Below, one piece after another: positions 13,601 to 24,692 of a stretch of DNA of 64,000 nucleotides (position 1 is its first letter; every line of letters begins with the position of its first letter). A program made the position numbers and the translations under genes. The stretch is from Anadara kagoshimensis. Lineage: Eukaryota; Mollusca; Bivalvia; Arcoida; Arcidae. The stretch covers positions 9,612,085-9,676,084 of the forward strand of contig CM037863.1 of assembly GCA_021292105.1 (NCBI GenBank). Reading direction: 5' to 3'. The notes under the pieces are model-generated. The model had not been told where the DNA came from and did no database searches. It worked only from the letters and a program-made list of their open reading frames with translations.

Positions 13601-14158
13601 CAGATTATTTGTAGGCACTTCTTTTGTATAGTCAGAATTGTTTTTATATTTTTTGTTTTATTTCAAATCAAAAATAAACATACTGATCCATGTCCGAATC
13701 ACAATTTCAGAAGCAAAGCAAAAACTTTGACAAGTTAGGTTAGACACGTGAACTTCCACCAGGGAAGGGATGGCCGGGTGCTCCGGAAGAGTAAGCCCCC
13801 CCTGTTTAGCTAGCTACACCCTCGTTTAAATTTGCTGAATCTCTGAAAATCCTCTCGGACTAAGATATTCTGCCTCATACATAATATTCCTTTGGTTAAG
13901 TTATGTTAAATACATGTATGTTTTGGTCCTTTGGATACATTTTTTTTTCATTCCCTTGAAAAAACAATTGGTTTCACAAATTTGGTCCAAGCACCACCAC
14001 TGAAACGGCTGTCTAGTGCACTAAAACGAAAACTGATATAATATTTAATTTTATTTACAGATAAATATCCCAATATAAACAGCTATTTAGAGCGAATGAA
14101 AACAACATATTGGCCTGATTGGGAAGATTCTATCACTCATGGTAGTGGAGATAAATGA
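6735..14158 (+). CDS. FAXC: Failed axon connections homologue, six coding exons
   Basis: Joining exons 6735-6874, 8299-8425, 9244-9440, 10337-10533, 12743-12859 and 14061-14158 gives 876 nt, 291 aa and a TGA stop. All introns are GT-AG and every phase fits. An N-terminal membrane segment (residues about 14-37) is followed by a thioredoxin-like GST_N domain (about 55-125; GPYAPSISPFVMKLEMYLR and KLPWIEYNGETVSDT) and a GST_C-like domain (about 145-285; GDKPSELDCSVFGHLSQ). This order is that of the metaxin-related FAXC family, known from Drosophila as a factor in axonal development; related proteins include the C. elegans Cd-responsive CDR proteins. It is shorter than vertebrate FAXC, mainly in the tail. 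Enzyme activity is not implied. Two ATGs (residues 1 and 3) start the frame; an upstream non-coding exon is likely because AG abuts the ATG. Confidence 0.93.
6888..6911. repeat. (CT)n microsatellite in FAXC intron 1
   Basis: About twelve CT units beginning 13 bp past the exon 1 donor. An imperfect (AG)n of about 17 units lies in the same intron at 7584-7618. Confidence 0.9.
7584..7618. repeat. (AG)n microsatellite
   Basis: Perfect AG run within FAXC intron 1, followed by a decayed SINE-B piece (about 7620-7765) that ends in TATCGAGACG-related and CATTACTCCACT motifs. Confidence 0.9.
7830..8190 (-). pseudogene. LINE reverse-transcriptase tail fragment
   Basis: The minus strand encodes RRWRWIGHVLRKEPHN followed by ALHWTPEGKRRKG, the C-terminal signature of a common non-LTR retrotransposon class. 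The same signature occurs at 42680-42770 and 45830-45930 on the plus strand. Only the extreme C-terminus and 3' end are present. A perfect short hairpin (CTGGCATCTTCTA / TAGAAGATGCCAG) lies at its head near 8120-8150. Confidence 0.8.
8299..8425 (+). CDS. FAXC: FAXC coding exon 2
   Basis: Acceptor CTAAACAG|GA, donor CAG|GTATGT, entered in phase 2 and left in phase 0. It encodes residues 47-89, including PYAPSISPFVMKLEMYLRIH, the first half of the GST_N-like domain. Confidence 0.92.
8453..8697 (-). mobile_element. SINE-B copy, minus orientation
   Basis: Read on the minus strand it has a tRNA-like head (GTTGGTAGAGCGCTCGC; B box GGGTTCGAACCCC) and a body ending TTGACTGGGACGTTAAACAC, then an ACTCAACTC tail. 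The internal part (AAGTCACTACCC region) is deleted compared with 46201-46545. Confidence 0.85.
9060..9165 (-). mobile_element. MITE-D outer-arm fragment
   Basis: GGAGCACCCGGTC and GTGGAAGTTCACGTGTTTAA match the outer arm of the long-inverted-repeat element found complete at 15742-16735. It sits about 80 bp before FAXC exon 3. Confidence 0.75.
9244..9440 (+). CDS. FAXC: FAXC coding exon 3
   Basis: Acceptor TTTTCAG|AG, donor TTG|GTAGGT, left in phase 2. It encodes residues 90-154 and most of codon 155, with GKLPWIEYNGETVSDTQFIM completing the GST_N-like domain and a linker reaching the GST_C-like half. Confidence 0.92.
9859..10336 (+). repeat. Tandem repeats containing decoy copies of the exon 4 splice acceptor
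   Basis: A unit of about 125 bp occurs about three times (10039-10166, 10167-10290, 10291 onward), with an older trace at 9859-9895. Each copy includes the polypyrimidine tract and the first bases of exon 4. Copy 1 has lost its AG. Copy 2 (AG at 10232-10233) keeps acceptor-like TATTTTAG followed by GATAATGATTCAGTATAGAT, but runs into TGA at 10259-10261. Copy 3 is the real acceptor at 10336. Confidence 0.88.
10337..10533 (+). CDS. FAXC: FAXC coding exon 4
   Basis: Acceptor TTTCAG|GATAATG, donor CTAG|GTAGGT; it encodes residues 155-220 and the first base of 221. Predicted mostly helical (RWVIDNEKKEMQQTQW, DSEVLQILDQDIEALSLYL), fitting the start of the GST_C-like domain. Confidence 0.92.
10806..10988 (+). 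mobile_element. SINE-A copy, 5' truncated
   Basis: Contains the SINE-A core GTTAAAGTCGCCCTGAGTG and ends GATGCGACGTTAAACATT then (AACC)n. The tRNA-like head is missing. Confidence 0.8.
11475..11600 (+). mobile_element. MITE-D outer-arm fragment
   Basis: Shares GAAAGTAAGGTCAGGTGCTC and CGGAAGGGTAA with the MITE-D arm. Three AAGTCGCAGATATC repeats precede it at 11392-11450. Confidence 0.65.
12027..12655. mobile_element. MITE-D element with both arms and a nested insert
   Basis: The left arm (about 12027-12200, AAACAAACATACTAACCCAT ... GTTTAGCTAGCTACACCC) and the right arm (about 12500-12655) are inverted copies of about 160 bp. The middle carries a decayed SINE-B-like head on the minus strand (ATAGGATTCGATCCTAGGT). 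No coding capacity. The same arms recur in at least 15 other places in the window. Confidence 0.85.
12743..12859 (+). CDS. FAXC: FAXC coding exon 5
   Basis: Acceptor ATTTTAG|GA, donor ACTG|GTAAGT. It encodes residues 221-259 with MGDKPSELDCSVFGHLSQFK, the most diagnostic stretch of the FAXC/metaxin C-terminal domain. Confidence 0.93.
13664..13812 (+). mobile_element. MITE-D single left arm
   Basis: Only one arm (AAATAAACATACTGATCCAT to TAGCTAGCTACACCC) is present, in FAXC intron 5. Confidence 0.8.
13925..14045 (+). repeat. Repeat G copy ending at the FAXC exon 6 acceptor
   Basis: Contains TTTGGTCCAAGCACCACCAC, GAAACGGCTGTCTAGTGCA and AAACTGATATAATATTTAA, matching the repeat G consensus seen at 33335-33525. 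Its 3' end runs directly into TTTATTTACAG, the acceptor of FAXC exon 6. Confidence 0.8.
14061..14158 (+). CDS. FAXC: FAXC coding exon 6 and stop
   Basis: Acceptor TTTATTTACAG|AT; it encodes residues 260-291 (ending EDSITHGSGDK) and TGA at 14156-14158. Confidence 0.92.
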
Positions 14159-14669
14159 AAAAGGAAGTTTTACGGGATTCTGAAAACCGAGCAAATCAGA
14201 GACACTACACTGTTAAGACTATCTCCTGAAATAGTTCTTACCAGAATCTAAGACCGAAGTGGTTAACAGTTTATAATTGCCAAACTGTTGTGTGCTTTTG
14301 CTTTTGTAATTATCATGAGCAGCACATAGGCTACTTTTGCTGTTTTAAAAACTTAGAGCATTATATTGCGACATTGGGAACAACTGGGATGCCTTTGTTG
14401 TATAAAAGAATGGTAGCAGCATATGGTGACATTGGAAACTGAACGGTGCCAACATAGTAATGCAAAGTTCATCAGAACGCGAACGCAACTATATATATAT
14501 AGTTCCGATAGTACATGTTCTATTGTTAAATGTGCTGGTACACCAATTCCGCCTTTAATTTTCGTTTTTTTTTACTAATTCTGAATACACATGTACTTGC
14601 ATATTTTGACTTGTAAGAATTACTCATTTTAATTGAAAAGTGTACCGAATCGATAAACTGTTGAAGGTA
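14159..14669 (+). other. Probable FAXC 3' UTR
   Basis: Sequence after the stop has no other gene. The nearest AATAAA is at 14760-14765, inside a MITE-C element, and a second is at 15191-15196. Which is used cannot be told from sequence. Confidence 0.5.
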
Positions 14670-14846
14670 CAGTCAAATCTGTCTATAAAGGCCACCAAAT
14701 GGAACCAGTAAAAGTGGCCTTTATGGGTAGGTGGCCTTTATAATGTTTCAAATAATATGAATAAAGAATATTTGGGATAAAATTCTACTGGCCTTTATAA
14801 GCAGGTGGCCCTTTTATAGTGGTGGCCTTTAAGGCAGGTTAGACTG
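14670..14846. mobile_element. MITE-C copy 1, Tc1/mariner- or pogo-like
   Basis: 177 bp between TA dinucleotides. Termini CAGTCAAATCTGTCTATAAA and TTTAAGGCAGGTTAGACTG are inverted. The TA target and CAGT start fit Tc1/mariner/pogo MITEs. Copies recur at 27064-27242 and 28124-28302. Confidence 0.88.
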
Positions 14847-15470
14847 TACATGCTGATCGTCTAATGTCCGTTCGTACATATGGAGCATGAATGTATACAA
14901 GTACAGGCTAGTAACCTCGGTCCAGTTGCACACAGCACAATTGGATTTGATTATTATTTAAATTATAACAAACACAGCACTGCCCGATTTTCTAATTATG
15001 TTTTGATTAATTATAAACTTTGATCAAGTTTTGTGTAACAGGATCCAGTATTGCATACTAACTGAGTATTATTATTATAACTAGGGGCAGTTGTTCGAAG
15101 CCTGATTAGTTTAATCAATTGATTAATCAGAAATTGAATGTTGCATAATTTTAGAGATATTGTGAACTTCATGTTGAAATGTTGAAAATGAATAAAACTT
15201 CCATCAAATAAACGAAAATTGTAATAAAACTAGATCCGATCATGATATTTTGATGTTATTCGTGTTTTAAATTGCTGCTAATGATATATTAAACTAATCA
15301 AGCTTCGAGTCCTGGTATTACATCATTCATGGAAATCCATCTTCCACATAATCGCATTTTTACATTTTTGTGATCAGAACATGTTTTTGATGTAGCCACC
15401 TACTCTAAATATAGTAGTTTTTGACTTATAATAATTGTTAACTTGCCATATCATTTAGCAAATATGTTAC

Positions 15471-15514
<44 letters not shown>

Positions 15515-15741
15515 AAGTTTACTCGATTCTGTAAAAGAAATCCATGATAAGCCAGAAAGAAAGAGAGAGAGAGAAAGAGATTGTTTTTAAAAATTCTTGT
15601 ATCGTTATTTATTATGGAACTATTTTGTTATAAAACATTCAATATGATTATAAATATTACGTCTTTGTTACATGCTGAATTTATTACCAATAAAATAACT
15701 TTTTTGCAAAAATGAAGTTTTATGTCATTCCTTTTACACCA
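14847..15741. other. Spacer with AG microsatellite
   Basis: No gene seen. It contains an (AG)n run at about 15474-15515, a second AG-rich patch near 15560 and candidate polyadenylation signals. Confidence 0.6.
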
Positions 15742-16735
15742 ATCAAAAACAAACATGCTAATCCATGTCCAAATCGCAATCCAGAAGCAAAGTAAAAACT
15801 TTAAAACTGACAAGTTAGGTTAAACACGTGAACGTCTACCAAGGAAATGAGACCGGGTGCTTCGGGAGGGTAAGCACCTCCGTTTAGCTGGCTACACCCG
15901 CCATTTGTGCAAATAAACTTAAGTGTAAGGGACTTTGAACTATGGGATTTCAAATATATCCATGGCAAGACACAGAGACATCAAACCTACGTCACAACGT
16001 TAATGTGATGACGGCCATAAAACTATTTAGGGCCCTCATAAGCCACGGCTTTCAATATCCATGGGTATATGTCAAATTGCAAATATAATGCACTAAGTAA
16101 CATGAAAAGTTGGGCGTTTGGTTTTCATGCAACACCTGCCATAACGCAGAAGATTCTGAACCAACAGGCACAAGTTTAGGTAGGCAGTAAAATCTTTCCA
16201 AAAAAAGTTGGTGTCTGAACTCGTTATCCTTAACATGGGAAGTATTTTGCAGTGCCACTAGACTGCTTTCGGTTCGTACTTTTACATTTTGTTGAAACTT
16301 TAGGTTAGGCAAATGACCAAAACAATTTATAAAGTTTAAATTATGCAGCATCTATATTTTGGTGTTGACCTTAATGAATATTACAAGCCTAGTTTAGCAG
16401 GGCTCTCAAAACCTTTTATGATCGTCATCACAATAGTGTTGATACGTTTGGTATTCAGGATTATCCTGGATATATTTTACGTCCCATAGTGCCTTATACA
16501 TTTCGCTCTGAATTTCTATTATACACCTTCCGGGTGTACCTAGCTCTAGCTAAGCAAGAGGTACTTACCCTTTCAAAACAGGAGGTGCTTACCTTCCGGA
16601 GCACCCGACCTCACTTCCCTGGTGGAAGTTCACGCGTCTAACCTAACTTGTCAGTTGCAAAGTTTTTACGTTGCTCCTGGATCATGTGGATTGTTAATCG
16701 GAAAAGGATTAGTATGTTTGGTTTTGATATATAAT
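15742..16735. mobile_element. MITE-D, longest two-armed copy
   Basis: The left arm (15742-16062) and right arm (16383-16735) are inverted copies of about 320 bp. Reading from outside inward: AACAAACATGCTAATCCATG, ACACGTGAACGTCTACC, GGTAAGCACCTCC, TAGCTGGCTACACCC, CAAATATATCC, ACACAGAGACATCAAAC. The central 320 bp has no coding sequence. This copy best defines the family. Confidence 0.88.
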
Positions 16736-16835
16736 TCATGAAATATTCATTTTCCAGAAAACTGGAAACTGGGTACTTTTGTGGCCAGAACATAACTAAA
16801 ACATCACGCATGTATTATTTGGAATAATTGAAAAC

Positions 16836-17110
16836 TTACCAATCCATGTCTTAACTTTGAACTGTCAAATTAATTGAAACACGTGAACTTTCACCATGGA
16901 AGTGAGGCAGGGTGATTTGGAAGGGTAAGCACCCCCTGTGTAGCTAGCCACACCCAAAGACGCCGGCAATCACAATTGAGAAGGAACTTGAATTTATGGG
17001 AGGCCAAGTTTAATCAGGGCAGTTTTGGATACAGAGACCTTTCAACATATGTTTCAAGACGAATATAACACTTTTAGAGTCTTATCTGGCAATATCCTTA
17101 CGTCAACAAT
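16836..17110 (+). mobile_element. MITE-D single arm (decayed)
   Basis: Matches the arm from CTTACCAATCCATGTC to TAGCTAGCCACACCC; the inner part decays after 16990. Confidence 0.75.
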
Positions 17111-17404
17111 TTGTTTGTAAGCAACTTGCTTCGTTGTATAAAATCCCAGTGGTGAATTAAGAGATTAACAAGATTAAAAACTTTTTTACCAGTATGTGGT
17201 TGGCACTGTTTCGTTCCAGTTATTTACGACCAAAGGCTAATGAATTATGTTGAAATTTATCTGGTATGCGAACTTCTGTGCAAGTATTTCTAATCAAAAT
17301 TGTACTAGTATACACATGTATTGACATTAAGAGTCCTTGTAATCTGTTCCACTTCCTCTTTCGCAGATAAACGTCAGACAACTCGGTCCATTTTTCTCCT
17401 GCCA

Positions 17405-17540
17405 GGGCAATCGAAAACAAACATACTAATCCATGTCCGAAGCACATTCCAGAAGCAAAGCAACAAATTTGGAACTGACAAGTCAGGTTAGACACGTGAC
17501 CGTCCACCAGGGAAGTGAGGCCGGGTGCCACGGAAGGGTA
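17405..17540 (+). mobile_element. MITE-D outer-arm fragment
   Basis: AAACAAACATACTAATCCAT through GGAAGTGAGGCCGGGTGCC matches the outer 130 bp of the arm. An open frame here is a by-product. Confidence 0.8.
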
Positions 17541-17804
17541 CGGGCGCACGGGAAAGAAAATTCCTTTGTCCTTTCAGATAATGATGAAACACTGCGATTG
17601 AAGTCGATGGTCTTAACCAGTTGTGTGCCTGTTACCGCCAAGAATTAACCATGCTTATATATTAAGGTCTAATGCAGTGTATTACAAATTATATGCACTA
17701 TGCAGTAATAATACTTACGTCATAGAGACATGGGCTCCTGAAGTAGCTTTTAGAGACGAGACGCTGTTCAGTAACAAATTGCGTATGCAAAAGAAGTTTT
17801 GTTA

Positions 17805-17875
17805 GTTGATTGGTTGAATGTTGCTTAACGACGCATCAGCAAATTTTCAGCGATTATTACTTCAGTTGGAAGTTG
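17805..17875 (-). mobile_element. SINE-A 3' end fragment
   Basis: GATTGGTTGAATGTTGCTTA and GACGCATCAGCAAATTTTCA match the 3' end of SINE-A on the minus strand. Confidence 0.7.
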
Positions 17876-18845
17876 AGATGGTTTACCTAATCTGCCAGGT
17901 TTTTATTACCTTGGTTTTGGGATTACAATTTGCACATTTGTGTTTGATTTGTGCTGAATATGTAAATCAAGGATTAACGCATTAAAAACGTTAAAATATT
18001 ACAACAATTTGTTAGTCACAACAAATGGTTAGACAGCCACCATAACGACGAATACGTTAGAAACATCTTATAGCATTATATGACAATATGGCATCGATTT
18101 AAATTGTTTGTTTACGATTTCAATTTGCCCTAGGTGAACATTAGACTATTAATGGTAATTAAATCATGAATAAATAATTTCAATTAATATAGAAACGACG
18201 GATCGTTGGCCACGGCCAAAATGTTCCTACAAAGGACGGGCAAGTTTAACCCTCTGGCTGCCACGATACCATATATGTCCTCCCCCAGCCCGCTGCCAAG
18301 AGGACATATATGTCCTTTTTTTCTATGATTCCAACCACAATACTTTAAACCCTATTTCTTATTAATCCACTTTATATCTTATTTTCATAATAACAAAGTA
18401 AGATGGTAATTAACTGACATAACGGTTGCATGACGTCATCACAAAAATTATGACGTAAATATAGCGTAATTATGACGTAATCAAATGCTGCTGTCGTACA
18501 TCATTGCTACTGTAGAAAATGCAGTCGTAAATGCCATCACCAGTGACTGAACAGCCATGCGTGCTGGTATATTTTCCTTAAAACTAACGGACCTATCTCA
18601 TTTGATAAAATAATTAAATAAATAATTATTTTCAGGGCAAATTAACAATTAATTAAACCTTCGGCAACGCGAAAAACACTGATCCATTAAAAACTTATTT
18701 TCTTACAAATGCATTGGGTCATATATAGAAAAGCAAATAAGTGTTAAATGGTTATATTTTCGGAAAAATGAAAATTTATGAACGGCCACTCGACAGTTTG
18801 AGATGAGATGAAATATGCTTGGAATCAAAGAAATTAAATGTCGCT

Positions 18846-18846
<1 letters not shown>

Positions 18847-18882
<36 letters not shown>
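18847..18882. repeat. (AAT)n microsatellite
   Basis: About twelve AAT units inside the piggyBac-like element. Confidence 0.95.
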
Positions 18883-19425
18883 TTAATACAAGTTTATGTC
18901 AGCACGTAATGATATCATGTTTTTTTCATCAAATATTTTTTCGATGTAGTATTTTTCAGATCTCCAAATGCGTTGAGCGTTCTCTGATTTTCATTAATAC
19001 ATAGCAAACAATATGTTGAGAAAAGATAACATTGTATACGATTATCACAACTATTTACAATTGTATACACCGTTTCATCGCAGACGTGTATCACTAACTT
19101 TGTTCAAAATATACAGTTTTATATTTGAACTCTGTACGTCATACATAAAGTTAGTTCTAAAATATTCAGAAAATTCATTATTGGGTACTGTGGTATAAGC
19201 ACGAGGTATACGAATTACAGTCACCTATACCTTAACCACCCCTTATAATTTGAAGTCCTCGCATATAATTTTTAACTTTTACGAATCATTTAATCGACTT
19301 TTAGATTACAACATGTGGTCTGTCAAATTATATAATTAGAACGCCTCTTAAAGGCTTCGTCACGCACTGTGCAAATGTACCCGACTAAATGTTTGGATTG
19401 ATTGTGAAAAGTACTTTGTCTCTTC

Positions 19426-19522
19426 AGGTACCCGGGAAATGGATTTTAAGCATTTTATAAAAAAAGTATAGCGTATCACATATATATATATGAAATGCTT
19501 AAAATCCATTCCCCAGGTACCT
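19426..19522. repeat. Inverted repeat, 30-bp arms
   Basis: Arms AGGTACCCGGGAAATGGATT (continuing TTAAGCATTT) and the inverted AAATGCTTAAAATCCATTCC (continuing CCAGGTACCT) flank about 35 bp with an AT dinucleotide run. Possibly a small MITE. Confidence 0.85.
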
Positions 19523-20127
19523 GTACATATGACACGTAAGACGGTAAGGAAAGCTTCTAGAAGGAACTCTCCATTGGTTGTCATATGAAATGGTTTATAG
19601 TATGTTTGGAATGTATTTGATGAAAACAAAACCTACAAGTACATAAATATTTAACTAACATTAAAATTGTATACAAGTAATGTATCGCTTAATTCACGTT
19701 TGCAATAAAAGAATGAAGTTGTTTTTGGATATAATGTAGGTGGCAATATATTTCATTTATTTTATTCAGCATTTACACCAAAAACAAGGTCAAGCTGATT
19801 ACAATATACAACTGCGTTCCTGGGTCATAAGCGAAAAGGACCCTTATAACATCCAAATTGTCATGCAGAAAACACATTTTGAATGCAATAAATATATTAT
19901 GTTACAAAAGCATGACTGTGATTTTGCATTTTTTTCCACAACTATTTTGGGTTAATTCACTTTTATTGCTATTTCATATAACCTTTTGTTAGTTTCCAAA
20001 CATTTTTCATCTGAATGCCTTTTTTTCATATGGACGGTCAAATATAAAATACGGAATATAGTAGACACAAAAATTTGAAGAATACATGCACACATTATTG
20101 TATAGAGATGAATACATGATAAAGAGT

Positions 20128-20338
20128 GCATAACTGTCGAAAGTTTAACACTAAGTTAATATAAAGTAGTCTAAGTTTGGCTGCTAAGTGGCAGAAATAT
20201 GGATGGCTTAGTGACCCTAAAAGTGGCCGAGAGATAAAGAAAAGTTGGCAAAAAATCATCGCTAAAATGAACTGAGATGAGCTGCACATTAGCACTACCT
20301 CGTTTTCTTAGTGTTAAACTTTCGACAGGCCTGTATTG
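20128..20338. mobile_element. MITE-F copy 3
   Basis: The cleanest copy: CTGTCGAAAGTTTAACACTA at the left and TAGTGTTAAACTTTCGACAG at the right are perfect inverted 20-mers. The interior is rich in short TTAGC/GCTAA and GGCCGAGAGAT motifs. About 210 bp, no coding. Confidence 0.8.
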
Positions 20339-22008
20339 TATATGGGCATGCTATCAAAAGGAAAAAGGGACTCGTTAGAGATCAGGGAGGGATCCGCTGC
20401 GCTATAAGAAAATGCCCCTTGTTGGTTTTCCTGTGCATCATCATTCCAAAAAATGCATTGTCACGGATTATGCTACCTCCTTATTGATCTACGCTTGTAG
20501 CCATAACTAACAATGAGTTATGTTTTTATCTGATTTGTGCTAGCTATATTTCGCAATCAGGATGCTTTTAGCATCTATTTATGTTGCAGTTCCCAACGGT
20601 CAGCGGCAGTGTGAATAAAAGTTATATATGTCTAAGTGTCAGAAAATGTTTCCCAAATATCGTGTATGTTGAGGTATGCTATCGTCACTTTGCAATTGTG
20701 TCTTTTCATTACCGTTTACTTTACTTGAAAATAATTAATCACGGCTTTCATATCAATAACTTAAAACATAAAACGTGTATACATGAACTCTGAGATAGTT
20801 AATCGGATACTATCGGGAAAGTCGCTGACGATAAAGAAACCTTGCTAAATAAGCACTGTACATTCTAAATTTGTGCAAACTTTATACCTGTATGGTAAGA
20901 CTTCAATAATTTTAGAAATATCACGTTATACGCAACATTATCAGTTAATCTAGAACTATACCAAATAGAAAACAAGCCTCTTAGCTAGGAAATTAATTCA
21001 AGAGAATTGTGCTAAAATGGTTTGTACGAACGGCCCTGACTGCCACTATCGTCGTTTCACGACTGCTGCTTGTATTTTTTCAACAGTTGTTTGAACTTGA
21101 CATTAAATTAAACAAACTTGAATCTTGAATGTAATAAATAAACATCCATAAAAATCTATCTGTGTACCTGTTCTATAAATACTTAAGATAAATTTCATAT
21201 CAAAACCCATTGCATAACCTCTGTGTATTTAAGAAACTATTAGATGCGATTTTGGCGTTTATTTATCATTTTTTCCAACCCATCTTAAAATTCTCTTTAA
21301 TTAACTGACGGATTGAGCACAGCATTCTTGTTTGATTATTTATTTCTTTTAAGGAGGATCTATTACAAATATAACTCTCCTCCACTAATAGCATACACAA
21401 TGAAAGTAAATACTGCCCATCATGTGCAGATTTTATTTCAACGGTATTCTTGACTTTCATCAGGCGGCACAGGTGTCGGTAATGCTCCTTGATAATGCGC
21501 ATTTCAATATTGCATCATGACCAACTTAATGTTTTATAGTGAATTTTTAAATTAATTAAAACTGTTAGCTCAAAATTTGAGGATTCGATAGTATTTTAAC
21601 ATTCAATTGCATGAACATTAATAAGCATCTCATTTAAATCACTGTTATTATCATTATACAATTTGTTAAAAAATAAATTTTACGAGGTCAAAAAAACATT
21701 TCGGGATAGACTACTTGCCTAATAGAAATTCAGCTCTTCTTCAACTTGGTTTTATGCTGGAGTTTATACTTTTAAGATATGAACAAAAATCTGCGAATAA
21801 TGATGCGTAAAATATTGAAAATTTCATCAAAATCGGACAAATAATGACCTTGGAATGAATGTTTTACGACGTATGACATCAGGTGAATGAAGACAGGTTC
21901 TCCTTTTCTCTGAACGTCGTCATTTTTGATGACGCAATCATGATGACGTTTTAACCTTGGCACAGCGCTGACGTAATTTCAACTGTCCCGTGGCAGCGAG
22001 AGGGTTAA

Positions 22009-23500
22009 AGTGCACACGAAAGAATGAAATTCGGCCTGAATTGTGTCATTTAATGACGTCACCGCCAGTAGTACGTCATTAGTTGTTGTTGTGGCGTTGC
22101 TTTGGTACCAAGATGGCGGCCAGTGTCGGAAAATAAAAGGCATGGCCGACGATACGTCAATAGATAAGAGGTAAAATAGATTTATACATATAATGTAATA
22201 ACAGGAACAGTTTAAAATTACATTTTGCAATATTCAGGCGAATGATTTAATAATAATTACAACGTAGCAACCTTACAATGACGTCACAATATTTAAGGGG
22301 AGATAATAATAAAATGGGAGGAATTAATAGTGCTCAAGTTTTTCCATCTGATTTCTCAATAAAGTGTTGTTCTCTGTTTTCCTATTTCTTGCATACACCG
22401 GTTATATATTAATGGTCAGTTTAACAAGATTAATACCCGGCGTATCTATCCTTTGGGTGTGATATATTTCCATACATGGTTGATCAAACACTAATGAGTT
22501 GTTTATCCCTTTGGATGCCATAAGAACTTTCTAAGAGAATGCCAAGCAACATTTCAGGCCTTGCAGATTTGAAAGTCACAATGACGTCACAATCATTGAT
22601 GCCTCTCGGAAGCGTCAAGATAACATTACATTTTTAGCGCCATTTCTGCGTAATTTCGCGGGAACTTTAAAAGCTAATCTATAACTCGAAATTTCCTTAA
22701 ACGCTATACGTTGATTCGTACTTGGATGATTGATTTAGAATTTAACAGCAATACAAACCCTGTTGGTTATGCAGATAATATTAATTTTGCTATTAATGCA
22801 CCCAGGTTCTCGCTCAATATATAGATATTATTATATGACCATTTGTGTCACACCCCTTATCAGGACTCGAGGGCTGATTAGAGGTGTAATATCAAAATAG
22901 TTATATTACAAACTGTTTATCAGTTTTATTCAGTTGAAAAGACTTGACTAGATGACAATCTCCAACAACACAGGAGATGATAAAGGTTTAGGTTCAACTT
23001 TGTGACGCCGGGGTTGCTAATTAATCATTTTTCATAGCATGCATAAATTTTTTTCTACAAATATTTTGACGCCCGATTGTGTATTATGGGCATTATTTTG
23101 TTTTTCAATCAATGATCAGTTCACAAACATAAATCGCCACAAAAAGTAAACAATTCAAAGTACCAGCATAATTTCCGGATTCATGTTGGTATACTGTCTC
23201 TGTACGTAAGTCCATCGTTTTTGCTACAAGAACGGTTCAGACATAAACAATGCATGGTTTTGGTACAAGTTTCGGTTATATTGATTCTAGGAATAAACAA
23301 AAGAAAACGTTGATGATATTGTTATAGATAAGATGGTGTACGCTTAACATGTAAAAGAAATCTACATCTACATGTATATAAAATACATGTAGAACAAATT
23401 TATTTCATGAATATAAGAAACGAATATCAAGAAATTATAAGTATGTCGTAAAAGAAACACGAAAAGTAATAAAAAGTTCCAATATGGAAAAATGCTAAGT
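22009..23500. other. Spacer without recognised gene
   Basis: No coding or repeat identity that I can support. It includes several TGACGTCA-like palindromes (22053, 22276) and ordinary AT-rich sequence. Confidence 0.5.
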
Positions 23501-24062
23501 TCACTCCAATAAACTTATATTGCGTATAGCAAGCAATAATGTCTTCAGCGATTCCTGTTGATACACTGAATATATTGTGTGATTTCGGTGCGATTTTTGG
23601 TACCGATCATAGAAGTTCTGTGAAGGAGAATAAAATCGCTTAAACTGCATGTTTATATGGTCTACAAATGGTCGGACTTTTCCTATCGGGTCATAGAACG
23701 GACTGTTCCTATTAGGTATGTTGTTGTTGTTTACTACATGAAAAAACTTCAAAATATTTTGAAACCGATTCCGACTCATTACTTCACTAAACCAGGACGT
23801 TCTCTCGCTTCGGTATTTTGACGACCAATATTCCTGTATCGATGGTTTCTGTATTACCCCCATGTTGATAATAACTGCTATGAAAGCCTTGAACTCTGTA
23901 AAAGATACTGGCCTCCAGGCTTTTACACGTGAATGGGGAGCAAGCCTTCCAATATTCCTTCCAATAAAAATGAAGGAACTATGGTACTATTTTGAATAAT
24001 GATCAAGGTAATTTTGAATTAAATACGTTTACAATTGATTTCCATTATTTCCATTACTATTT

Positions 24063-24397
24063 GGTCAGTCGATAGAGTGCTCGCTCCGTAAGGGGGAGGT
24101 TGTGGGTTCGATCCCCGACCGAGTCTGACCAAAGACTTGAAAGTGGGTAGTCACTGTTCTTTCGCCAAGCACTCGAAATTACGAAATGAAAGTCACGGTT
24201 CTTTCGGATGGGAACTTAAAATAAACGTGGTCCCGTGTCATGGTGGGCTTGGCACGCTAAAGAACCCTGTTGTATAATGCCATCAGCGCAACGCACAGAT
24301 AAAATTTCTGCACTTTCGCCTATAGCTGGCGACGTCTCGATGTAAGTGAAATATTCTTGACTGGGACGTAAACCCCATTACTCACTCACTCACTCAC
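24063..24397 (+). mobile_element. SINE-B inserted in the piggyBac pseudogene
   Basis: tRNA-like head with GATAGAGTGCTCGCTCCGTA and B box GGGTTCGATCCCC; body AAGTGGGTAGTCACTGTTC; tail (ACTC)n. Flanked by a near-perfect target duplication TCCATTACTATTT / TCCATTACCATTT. Confidence 0.9.
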
Positions 24398-24589
24398 TCC
24401 ATTACCATTTTGCAAAACATATGCACTTGATAAAATCATAAAGACCGTCTAGAAACGGTAACAAGATCAAGAAAAGCTAAAGATAAAACTTGACAGGTCT
24501 TTCAAAATCGAACAGTTCAAGTGACCGTGATGACTTTCGTTCGACAAAATATTGGAATAATATATTGTATCAAAATTGTTTCCTAAACT

Positions 24590-24692
24590 ACACAATTGTA
24601 ACAAATCTACACATTTGTATCAAATCTACACATTTGTAACAAATCTTCACATTTGTATCAAATCTACACTTTTGTATCAAATCTACACATTA
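24590..24692. repeat. About 20-bp tandem repeat, five copies
   Basis: Imperfect units of CACATTTGTATCAAATCTA between the two transposase blocks. Confidence 0.85.

Larger units (their letters stand above)
18246..22008. mobile_element. Non-autonomous piggyBac-like element
   Basis: TTAA at 18246-18249 is followed by CCCTCTGGCTGCCACG. At the other end CGTGGCAGCGAGAGGG is followed by TTAA at 22005-22008. The 16-bp ends are inverted with one mismatch, and the TTAA target fits piggyBac. No transposase is visible inside. The interior holds an (AAT)n run, a hairpin and MITE-F copy 3, so it is old or built from accumulated insertions. An alternative is two unrelated ends of the same family 3.7 kb apart. 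Confidence 0.65.

Noticed and set aside
16052-17549. Several 70-109-residue frames in 16-17.6 kb
   Set aside because: They lie within MITE-D arms, and the same sequences recur without conserved frame elsewhere.
22111-22150. AAGATGGCGGCCAGTGTCGG as a gene start
   Set aside because: A good Kozak-like start, but the frame stops after eight codons and no donor follows in a usable position.
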